Below are positions 4,475-10,140 of a DNA stretch of 10,140 nucleotides, one piece after another. How positions within the stretch are numbered: position 1 is the first letter of the stretch; each line of letters starts with the position of its first letter. The stretch spans positions 1-10,140 of the forward strand of contig CAMLGC010000089.1 of the NCBI GenBank assembly GCA_946479505.1. Reading direction: 5' to 3'. The DNA comes from an uncultured Sphingomonadaceae bacterium (GTDB lineage Bacteria; Pseudomonadota; Alphaproteobacteria; Sphingomonadales; Sphingomonadaceae). The notes beneath the pieces are model-generated. The model saw only the letters and a list, made by a program, of their open reading frames with translations, had not been told where the DNA came from and made no database searches. The translations under genes were made by a program, and so were the position numbers.

Positions 4475-6064
4475 ATGCACGCCTTCGCCGCGCTCCTCGA
4501 TTCGCTGATCTACACGCGCTCGCGCAACGCCAAGCTCAGACTGATCGGCGAGTACCTGAAGGCGACCCCCGATCCGGACCGCGGCTGGGCGATGGCGGCG
4601 CTCACCGGCGATCTCGATCTGCCGGCGGTCAAGCCCGCGCTCGTCCGGGGGCTGATCGAGGAGCGCGTCGATCCGGTGCTCGTCCGGCTGAGTCGCGACT
4701 ATGTCGGCGACACCGCGGAGACGGTGGCGCTGCTCTGGCCCGCCGACATCGAGGGGTGCGGGGCCGAATTGCGGCTCTCCTCGGTCATCGAGCAGCTCGC
4801 CACGCTCTCGCGCTCGGATGCGCCGGCGGTGCTCGCGGGGCTGCTCGACCGGATGGACCCCGAAGAGCGGTTCGCTCTCTTGAAGCTTGCGACCGGCGGC
4901 ATGCGGATCGGCGTTTCCGCGCGGCTTGCCAAGACCGCGCTCGCGCAAGCGTTCGATCTCGACGTCGCGGCGGTGGAGGAGGTGTGGCACGGAATCGACC
5001 CCCCCTATGCGCGGCTGTTCGACTGGGCCGAGGGGCGCGGGGCGCAGCCGACCCCCGCTGACCTGCCCGTCTTCCGTCCGTTCATGCTCGCGCACCCGCT
5101 CGACGACCTCGCCGTCGACCTGGCCGATTATGCCGCCGAATGGAAATGGGACGGCATCCGCGTCCAGCTCGTCCGAGTCGGCGGCGAGACACGGGCGTAC
5201 AGCCGCGCGGGCGACGACGTGACCGGAAGCTTCCCCGAGGTCGCGGCCGATTTCCACGAGGCGGGCGTGCTCGATGGCGAGTTGCTCGTGAAGGGCGAGG
5301 CGCAGGGCGGCGGGCTGGGGGAGGGCGGCGGCGCCGCCAGCTTCAACGCGCTCCAGCAGCGGCTCGGCCGCAAGCAGGTCTCCGCGAAGATGCTCGCAGA
5401 CTACCCGGCATTTGTCCGCCTCTACGACATCCTGTTCGACGGCGACGAGGACCTGCGCGGCCTCCCTTGGAGCGAGCGCCGCGCCCGCCTCGACGCCTTT
5501 GCCGGGCGACTGGACCCGGAAAGGTTCGACGTGTCGCCCGTTATCGATGCCGCCGATTTCGACGCACTGACCGCGATTCGCGCCGGCGCGCGCGACGCGG
5601 CGATCGAGGGCGTGATGCTCAAGCGTCGCGATTCCCCCTATGTGGCAGGGCGTCGCGCCGGGCTGTGGTACAAATGGAAGCGCGACCCGCTCGTTGCCGA
5701 TTGCGTGATGATGTACGCCCAGCGCGGCAACGGCCGCCGCTCCTCTTACTATTCGGACTATACGTTCGGCTGCTGGGCCGCGGACGGCGCGTTGCTCCCC
5801 GTCGGCAAGGCCTATTCGGGCATCACCGACGAGGAGCTCAGGTTTCTTGACAAATGGGTGCGCACGCACACCGTCAATCGCTTCGGGCCGGTGCGCGAGG
5901 TCGAAAAGGCGCTCGTGCTCGAGATCGCCTTCGATTCGATCCACGCCTCGAGCCGTCACAAGTCGGGCGTCGCGATGCGCTTTCCCCGCATCAACCGCAT
6001 CCGCACCGACAAGCCGGCGAGCGAGGCGGATCGGGTCGCCGCGCTCGAGGCGATGGTGACCTGA
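4475..6064 (+). CDS. ATP-dependent DNA ligase, cisplatin-damage-response family
   Basis: A 529-residue ligase that seals nicks in DNA through a lysyl-AMP intermediate. An N-terminal DNA-binding region (1-200, starting FAALLDSLIYTRSRNAKLRL) is followed by the nucleotidyltransferase core: motif I KWDGIR (Lys224 nucleophile, Arg229), motif III LDGEL (266-270), IIIa YDILFDG, motif IV EGVMLKRRDSPY (Glu378), and motif V WYKWKRD (Lys400, Lys402). An OB-fold region follows, ending with ARG/Lys-rich SRHKSGVAMRFPRINRIR. Length and N-terminal style match the bacterial family named for cisplatin damage response (PP_1105 type). ATG 4475 fits the family start; GTG 4454, with GGAG five bases before it, would add seven residues. 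A glycine-rich insert lies at 277-287. The companion exonuclease, helicase and phosphoesterase genes are not adjacent here. Confidence 0.95.
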   Translation: MHAFAALLDSLIYTRSRNAKLRLIGEYLKATPDPDRGWAMAALTGDLDLPAVKPALVRGLIEERVDPVLVRLSRDYVGDTAETVALLWPADIEGCGAELRLSSVIEQLATLSRSDAPAVLAGLLDRMDPEERFALLKLATGGMRIGVSARLAKTALAQAFDLDVAAVEEVWHGIDPPYARLFDWAEGRGAQPTPADLPVFRPFMLAHPLDDLAVDLADYAAEWKWDGIRVQLVRVGGETRAYSRAGDDVTGSFPEVAADFHEAGVLDGELLVKGEAQGGGLGEGGGAASFNALQQRLGRKQVSAKMLADYPAFVRLYDILFDGDEDLRGLPWSERRARLDAFAGRLDPERFDVSPVIDAADFDALTAIRAGARDAAIEGVMLKRRDSPYVAGRRAGLWYKWKRDPLVADCVMMYAQRGNGRRSSYYSDYTFGCWAADGALLPVGKAYSGITDEELRFLDKWVRTHTVNRFGPVREVEKALVLEIAFDSIHASSRHKSGVAMRFPRINRIRTDKPASEADRVAALEAMVT

Positions 6065-6071
6065 GGCGCCG

Positions 6072-7370
6072 TTAGCTTCGCGGCGCGTCGATCGTCCTCC
6101 CGTCGGCGCGTTCGAGCGTCATCCCGGTCGCGGTGCCGTTCGCCTGGCGGAAGCGGATCTGCGTGAGCGGATCGGCGTCGAGCGCGAAGCGGTCGCCGCC
6201 GAGCGGCAGCATCGCGCTTTCGCCCCCGCCGTCGCGCTTGAAGGTGAGGTGATCGCCCTCGACCGTGATCGCACGGTCGCCATACCGCCCGGCATAATCC
6301 GCGAGCGCCAGCGCCGGTGTGGCGGGCGAAAGCCGCGCGCGCGCCGCCGCCGCCAACCAGGCATAACGCGGGTCGCCGCCCGCAGGCGCCGTCGCGGCGA
6401 GCGTTGCATAGGCGTCGGCCTGCGCGGCCTCGAGCGCCTTGCCCGCGGGTGCGGGAATCGCGGGCGCGACGCCCTTCCCCTCCCAATTACCGCCCTTGGG
6501 CAGCTCGGGGCGGCCGATCGAAATGCTGATGACGTACCCGCCCGGCACGGGGAAGAACTCGTTGCGATAGGCCGCGCCCGCGGTCGTTTCGCCCACCAGC
6601 TTGCCGAAGCCGAAGCCCGCGACGTGCGACGCGAACTCCTCGGCCGCAGAGGCCGAGCCCCCGCTCGTCAGCACATAGGTCGGGATGCGGGCGATGGGCC
6701 CGCCCGGCACCTGCTGGCTCACCGAATCGGTCGGCGGATCGTTCTTCAGGTGGAAGGTGACGAGCTTGGTTTGCGGCGGTACGAAATAGCTGGCGAGATA
6801 ATTGACCGCTTGCGGGCTGCCGCCGCCATTGTGCCGTAGATCGATGACGATCGCATCGCCACCGCGCAGGAACGCCATCGCCGTGTCGATCGCCGCCTTG
6901 CTCGCGTCGCCCGCCCACAGGAAACCGTCATAGCTCATGAGGCGGATGTTGCCGGGCAGCACTTCCAGCCTGGTGACGCCGGAATTGTGATCGTGCGCGA
7001 TCCGGCGGAGGAAGGGATCGTCCTCGTTGTCGTCGCGCGCCGGCCCGGCCGCGGTGAGCCGCGCCGATTCGGCCGGATCGAAGCGCATGCCGAGATGCTT
7101 GTCGTGCGCGACCGCGGCCATGTCCTGCGTGATCCGCTCGGCGAGCGCATCGGCCGCGAGCCCGTCATAGCGGTGCTCGGCGAGCCCCGCGGCAAGCGCG
7201 GCGTCGATCGCCGGGCGCAGGTCGGCGACGACATAATTGGCGTCGATCAGCGTGCGAACGCCCGCGACGACCTCCTGCGGGTCCGCCTGCTCGGTCGATT
7301 GCGCGCCGACGATCGCCCCCATGTTCATCATCCCCAGCGCGGCCAGGCGCGCTATCGTCTTCCTTTGCAT
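6072..7370 (-). CDS. Secreted S41 family peptidase
   Basis: A 432-residue protein with a signal peptide (MQRK, hydrophobic core to residue 20, likely cut after GAIVGA), so it acts in the periplasm or on the surface. An S41 N-terminal helical region (30-110) precedes the tail-specific-protease core: VIDLRHNGGG (175-184) and SGGSASAAEEFA (236-247) with Ser241 as the expected nucleophile, then GKLVGETTAGAA (256-267). There is no PDZ domain, and the S-x3-K dyad of CtpA is absent; the IRBP-like S41 subgroup uses a different partner set. Residues 350-430 form a small beta-rich C-terminal domain (LADYAGRYGDRAITVEGD, then LPLGGDRFAL). Start ATG 7370 has GGAGG five bases before it. Its stop lies 7 bases from the ligase stop, and it is divergent from the Lrp/AsnC gene. 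Substrate unknown. Confidence 0.92.
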   Translation of the reverse strand: MQRKTIARLAALGMMNMGAIVGAQSTEQADPQEVVAGVRTLIDANYVVADLRPAIDAALAAGLAEHRYDGLAADALAERITQDMAAVAHDKHLGMRFDPAESARLTAAGPARDDNEDDPFLRRIAHDHNSGVTRLEVLPGNIRLMSYDGFLWAGDASKAAIDTAMAFLRGGDAIVIDLRHNGGGSPQAVNYLASYFVPPQTKLVTFHLKNDPPTDSVSQQVPGGPIARIPTYVLTSGGSASAAEEFASHVAGFGFGKLVGETTAGAAYRNEFFPVPGGYVISISIGRPELPKGGNWEGKGVAPAIPAPAGKALEAAQADAYATLAATAPAGGDPRYAWLAAAARARLSPATPALALADYAGRYGDRAITVEGDHLTFKRDGGGESAMLPLGGDRFALDADPLTQIRFRQANGTATGMTLERADGRTIDAPRS

Positions 7371-7451
7371 TTTTCCTCCATTCTCGCGCCCTTGCCCGCA
7401 CAAGATCGCTGGCGCGGTGTGCGTGAAGCAGGCAAAGTTGGACGGAGCCAT

Positions 7452-7486
7452 GCCAGATTCTGGCGCCGGCGGCGAATGGACGTCCA
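7452..7486. promoter_or_regulatory. Two palindromes in the S41/Lrp divergent region, candidate operators
   Basis: GCCAGATTCTGGC (7452-7464) is a perfect inverted repeat around a single T. TGGACGTCCA (7477-7486) is a perfect 10-base palindrome that ends directly at the ATG of the Lrp/AsnC gene. Their centres are about 23 bases apart, close to two helical turns. Lrp-type proteins commonly bind such repeats in their own and the divergent promoter; assignment here is inference. Confidence 0.45.
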
Positions 7487-7963
7487 ATGATGCGCACGCG
7501 CGACGCGCTCGATCTCAAGCTGCTCGATTTGCTCCAGGCGGATACGCTGCGCACCGCCGACGATCTCGCGCGCGACGTGGCGCTCTCGCCTTCGGCGATC
7601 GCCCGCCGCGTCCGCCGTCTGCGCGACACGGGGGTCATCGCGGCCGACGTCGCAGTGGTTTCGCCCGGCGTCGGGCCGTTCCTCAGCGCGGTGGTCGAGG
7701 TTCAGCTCGACCGCCACGCGCTCGCCGAGGTCGAGGCGTTCCTCCGCCGCCTCGCCCAGCATCCCAGCATCCAGATCGTCATGGAGGTGTCGGGCGCGTT
7801 CGATCTGATGCTGCTCGTCACCGTCACCCACATGGATGCGTTCAACGCCTTTGCCGACGAGATGCTCGCGAGCGATCGGGTCGTCCGGCGCTACGAATCC
7901 CGTTTCGTCAAAAAGCGGCGCAAGTTCACCACTGCGCTTCCGCTCGATCAGCTCTCCGAATGA
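7487..7963 (+). CDS. Lrp/AsnC family transcriptional regulator
   Basis: A 158-residue DNA-binding protein. The N-terminal half (about 5-60) is the AsnC-type winged helix (LDLKLLDLLQADTLRTADDL, then LSPSAIARRVRRLRDTGVI). The C-terminal half (about 65-145) is the RAM ligand/oligomerisation domain: FLSAVVEVQLDRH, then IQIVMEVSGAFDLMLLVTV and MDAFNAFADEMLASDRVVRRYESRFV. This family responds to amino acids and typically regulates itself and nearby transport or metabolic genes. ATG 7487 and ATG 7490 are both possible; the ribosome site is poor. It is divergent from the S41 peptidase (116-base gap with two palindromes), so the peptidase is the first candidate target. The effector cannot be named. 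Confidence 0.94.
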   Translation: MMRTRDALDLKLLDLLQADTLRTADDLARDVALSPSAIARRVRRLRDTGVIAADVAVVSPGVGPFLSAVVEVQLDRHALAEVEAFLRRLAQHPSIQIVMEVSGAFDLMLLVTVTHMDAFNAFADEMLASDRVVRRYESRFVKKRRKFTTALPLDQLSE

Positions 7964-8059
7964 GGGCCTTACGGGGAAGCGCTCCGCACAAGCGATAGGG
8001 GACGCAACCAAATGTCGCGCTCGATGGTTGGAGCCGCGTAACAATCAAGGGGAAGTGTA

Positions 8060-8410
8060 ATGCGTACTTCTGTTCTGGCCGCCACGCTGATGACCGCCGC
8101 CGTGATGCCGCTTTCTGCATGCACCGGCACCAATGGCGGGCTCTTCAGCTCGGGCGACCGCGTCTATAATCCCCAGGCCGTTTCCGAGGGCGTGCAGGAT
8201 GGCGACGTCATCTATCGCGACCGCAATGGCAATTATTACTGCAAACGCGAAAACGGCACGACCGGCACCCTCGTCGGCGGTGGCATCGGTGCGCTGCTCG
8301 GCAACCTCATCGCACCCGGCGGTTCCAAGACGATCGGTACGATTCTGGGCGCCGCCGCGGGCGCGGTGGGCGGGCGCGCGATCGACCGCTCTGATCTCGC
8401 CTGCAAATAA
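8060..8410 (+). CDS. Glycine-zipper lipoprotein
   Basis: A 116-residue protein with a signal sequence ending in a lipobox (PLSAC; Cys21 would be lipidated), so it probably sits in the outer membrane facing the periplasm. A short polar region (GDRVYNPQAVSEGVQDGDVI, then RDRNGNYYCKRENGTTG) leads to a glycine-zipper two-helix segment at about 70-108 (LVGGGIGALLGNLIAPGG, then TIGTILGAAAGAVGGRAI), as in the SlyB/Rick-17-kDa type 2TM proteins. Such proteins are linked to envelope integrity. The ribosome site AGGGGAAG lies 5-12 bases before ATG 8060. The gene is monocistronic, with a strong terminator behind it. Cys61 and Cys115 might form a disulphide. Confidence 0.88.
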   Translation: MRTSVLAATLMTAAVMPLSACTGTNGGLFSSGDRVYNPQAVSEGVQDGDVIYRDRNGNYYCKRENGTTGTLVGGGIGALLGNLIAPGGSKTIGTILGAAAGAVGGRAIDRSDLACK

Positions 8411-8425
8411 GACGGTTCCGCTGAG

Positions 8426-8464
8426 AGAAGGGCGCTCGCCGGCAACGGCGGGCGCCCGCTTCTT
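8426..8464 (+). terminator. Intrinsic terminator of the lipoprotein gene
   Basis: GGGCGCTCGCCG (8430-8441) pairs with CGGCGGGCGCCC (8446-8457), twelve base pairs with one wobble, closed by a GCAA (GNRA) tetraloop and followed by GCTTCTT. It lies about 20 bases after the stop codon at 8410. Confidence 0.82.
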
Positions 8465-8508
8465 ATGAGGCACTGGCGCTGACGTGGTCCGCCCGCTAGC
8501 GCTCGGCG

Positions 8509-9342
8509 ATGTCGCCGCTCGCGCTCGCCTCGATCCTGATGATCGCCTCGGGCTCGGTTCACGCGGTCGTCAATGCGATCGTCAAGGGCGGGCGCGACAA
8601 GATGGCGGCGCGCGCGCTCACCGACGCATCCAGCGCGGCGATCCTGCTGCCCGCCGCGCTGCTCGTGCCGTGGCCCGTCGGCGCGTGGGGCTGGCTCCTG
8701 GCGAGCGCGCTGCTCCACGGTTTCTATCTGTTCGCATTGGTCCGCGCCTATCAGGTCGGCGACCTTTCGGCGGTGTACCCGGTGCTACGCGGCACCGCGC
8801 CTCTGCTCACCGGGCTCGTCACCCTGGGCCTGCTCGGCGAACCCGCGACCGTGCGGGAGATCGCCGGCATTGCGTTCGTCGGCGGGGCGATGTTCGCGAT
8901 GATCGTGGGGCGCCATATCGCCGGCAGTGCCTTGGGCTGGGCGCTGCTGACCGGCGTGTTCATCGCAGGCTACACCGTGATCGATGCGCACGGGGTGCGC
9001 GCGGCGCCCGATCCGGCGAGCTACATCGTCTGGCTGTTCGTGACGATGGGCGGCATGGTCGTCGCGATGTTCGCGATTCTGTCGCGCGGCGCGATCTTCG
9101 CCAGCGTTGCCACGCAGTGGAAACCCGGGGTGATCGCGGGTGCGCTTTCGATCGTCACCTACGGAATGGCCCTCTGGGCCTTTTCGCTCGGCCCGACCGC
9201 GCCTCTCGCGGCGTTGCGCGAAACCGGAATGGTGACCGCGCTCGCGATTTCAGTGCTTTTCCTCGGAGAGCGCGCAACCTTCGGGCGAATCGCCGGCGTG
9301 CTCGGTATTCTCGCGGGCGCCGCGCTGATCCTGACCGGATGA
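8509..9342 (+). CDS. EamA/DMT superfamily transporter
   Basis: A 277-residue membrane protein with about ten hydrophobic helices in two homologous halves, the EamA (drug/metabolite transporter) layout. Each half ends in the family pattern of a GE pair and a Gly-rich helix: LLGEPATVREIAGIAFVGG (108-126) and FLGERATFGRIAGVLGILAG (251-270). FALVRAYQVGDLSAVYPVLR (about 75-94) and FSLGPTAPLAALRETG (225-240) are typical family loops. It exports or imports a small metabolite, such as an amino acid; the substrate is unknown. The start at ATG 8509 is the first possible one after an in-frame TAG 12 bases before it; no good ribosome site is visible. It converges on the cold-shock gene, with a terminator between. 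Confidence 0.93.
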   Translation: MSPLALASILMIASGSVHAVVNAIVKGGRDKMAARALTDASSAAILLPAALLVPWPVGAWGWLLASALLHGFYLFALVRAYQVGDLSAVYPVLRGTAPLLTGLVTLGLLGEPATVREIAGIAFVGGAMFAMIVGRHIAGSALGWALLTGVFIAGYTVIDAHGVRAAPDPASYIVWLFVTMGGMVVAMFAILSRGAIFASVATQWKPGVIAGALSIVTYGMALWAFSLGPTAPLAALRETGMVTALAISVLFLGERATFGRIAGVLGILAGAALILTG

Positions 9343-9380
9343 GATAAAGAAAGGCCCGGCGCGTTCGTGCGCGCCGGGCT
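9343..9380 (-). terminator. Terminator between the transporter and the cold-shock gene
   Basis: GCCCGGCGCG (9354-9363) and CGCGCCGGGC (9370-9379) are exact reverse complements with a 6-base loop. On the minus strand the stem is followed by CTTTCTTTAT, so it mainly ends the cold-shock transcript; on the plus strand TCCTCTCC follows, and it may also stop transcription of the transporter gene. Confidence 0.82.
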
Positions 9381-9401
9381 CCTCTCCCAAACTCGGTGGA
9401 C

Positions 9402-10140
9402 TCAGATCGACTGGAGGTTCACCGCCGCATATTTGCCGCGCCGGTCGACCTCGAGCTCGAATTCGAGCCGATCGCCCTCGTTAAGCGTCGGCAGGCCTGC
9501 ACGCTCGACCGCCGAAATATGCACGAACGCATCGGGCTGGCCGTCATCGCGTTGAATGAAGCCGAAGCCCTTCATCGCGTTGAAGAACTTGACCGTGCCG
9601 GTCGCCTTCTCGCCGGTGAGCTGGCGCTGCGGCCCGCCACCCATGCCGCCGTCCTCACGCGGGGGACGAGCGCTACGCTCCTCGACCGGCAGCGGCTCGC
9701 CGTCGATCTTGAGGTCGGTGGCCGACACGCGTCCGCCGCGATCGACCAGCGTGAACGAGAGCGGCTGACCCTCGGCGAGGCCGGTCAGACCGGCCTGCTC
9801 GACCGCGGAGATGTGAACGAACACGTCCTCACCGCCATCGTCGCGAACGACAAAGCCGAAACCCTTCTGCGCGTTGAAGAACTTGACGGTGCCCGAACCC
9901 TCGCCGACGACCTGCGGAGGCATGCCGCGCCCGCCGCCGCCGCCACCGCCACCGAAGCCGCCGCCACCGCCGCCGCCGAAGCCGCCGCCTCCACCGCCGC
10001 CACCCCAGTCGCTGCCGCGATTGCTGTGGCTGGCCGCGTTGAGCGCGCTCCACAGCAGGATGTTGCCGACCGTGCTGCCCATCCCGCCGGCGCGATAGCG
10101 CTGCCCCCGCCGGCGCGAGAGGCTCGGGATGACCACGAAG
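9402..10140 (-). CDS. Double cold-shock-domain protein with polyglycine N-terminal region, frame open at window edge
   Basis: Two cold-shock domains occupy residues about 82-144 and 179-242, counted from GTG 10136. Each has the RNA-binding motifs: GTVKFFNAQKGFGFV with VFVHIS, and GTVKFFNAMKGFGFI with AFVHIS. They bind single-stranded RNA or DNA and act as RNA chaperones. They are joined by a linker (EERSARPPREDGGMGGGPQR). Paired-domain proteins of this kind are known in sphingomonads. The N-terminal part is odd: VVIPSLSRRRGQRYRAGG, VGNILLWSALNAASHSNRGS and then nearly pure Gly with spaced Phe, which resembles the tail of TPM/YgcG-type proteins. The frame is still open at 10140 so the true start may lie outside. 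Inside candidates are GTG 10136, ATG 10082 and ATG 9923; 9923 would give just the two domains. Domain calls are firm, start is not. Confidence 0.9.
   Translation of the reverse strand, partial: FVVIPSLSRRRGQRYRAGGMGSTVGNILLWSALNAASHSNRGSDWGGGGGGGGFGGGGGGGFGGGGGGGGRGMPPQVVGEGSGTVKFFNAQKGFGFVVRDDGGEDVFVHISAVEQAGLTGLAEGQPLSFTLVDRGGRVSATDLKIDGEPLPVEERSARPPREDGGMGGGPQRQLTGEKATGTVKFFNAMKGFGFIQRDDGQPDAFVHISAVERAGLPTLNEGDRLEFELEVDRRGKYAAVNLQSI
9930..10004 (-). repeat. Polyglycine-coding low-complexity repeat
   Basis: About 25 codons, nearly all GGN, arranged in blocks of seven or eight Gly with Phe between blocks (a period of about 24 bases). Such DNA is prone to slippage and recombination and to assembly error, and it links the two unlike halves of the cold-shock gene. 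Confidence 0.8.

Noticed and set aside
4214..5959. A 581-codon open frame on the minus strand opposite the ligase and RidA genes
   Set aside because: It is a long shadow frame caused by high GC in third positions; the product is rich in Arg, Glu, His and Ala with no family pattern, while the plus strand has a full ligase and RidA.
6249..6839. A 196-codon plus-strand frame opposite the S41 peptidase
   Set aside because: Arg-rich antisense shadow of a clearly recognised peptidase.
8005..8030. CAACCA/TGGTTG inverted repeat before the lipoprotein gene
   Set aside because: Only 6-base arms with a 14-base gap; not distinguishable from chance.

Overview
The window is compact, GC-rich bacterial chromosome. 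It has alternative GTG starts, short gaps and almost no open space. The gene set (a DivK-type response regulator divergent from a DUF3572 gene, a Cys-free bL33, a paired cold-shock-domain protein, a cisplatin-response type ATP-dependent DNA ligase and sphingomonad-style small hypothetical genes) points to an alphaproteobacterium, most likely a sphingomonad. That placement rests on recognised protein styles, not on a database search. No IS element, phage gene, tRNA, rRNA or CRISPR array was seen. No gap without a gene exceeds about 150 bases.

Left part (1-2600): the start of rpmB (bL28) on the minus strand with a good promoter; a small membrane-anchored protein and tadA on the plus strand; then, convergent with tadA and overlapping its 3' end by 90 bases, a TMEM165/GDT1-like membrane protein preceded by a 107-residue hypothetical gene. 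A 55-residue membrane miniprotein and rpmG (bL33) follow on the plus strand, with a terminator-like hairpin between them and a large terminator after rpmG.

Middle part (2560-6070): divK on the minus strand, divergent from a plus-strand run of DUF3572, HAD hydrolase (GTGA overlap), RidA-family protein and the ATP-dependent DNA ligase. The ligase lacks the exonuclease, helicase and phosphoesterase genes that often accompany its family.

Right part (6070-10140): a secreted S41 peptidase (minus) divergent from an Lrp/AsnC regulator (plus), with two palindromes in the shared control region; a glycine-zipper lipoprotein with a strong terminator; an EamA-type transporter; and, on the minus strand, a double cold-shock-domain protein. 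Its N-terminal part (hydrophobic stub, basic Arg/Tyr stretch, long polyglycine tract) looks like the C-terminal tail of a TPM/YgcG-type membrane protein, and the frame is still open at the window edge.

Most of the window is ordinary housekeeping and conserved sphingomonad content; I see no clear new multi-gene system. The items most worth a second look are the apparent TPM-tail/cold-shock fusion at the right edge, the hairpin in the likely rpmG leader, the palindrome pair next to the Lrp/AsnC gene, and the GDT1-like protein that lacks the acidic residue in both signature motifs.
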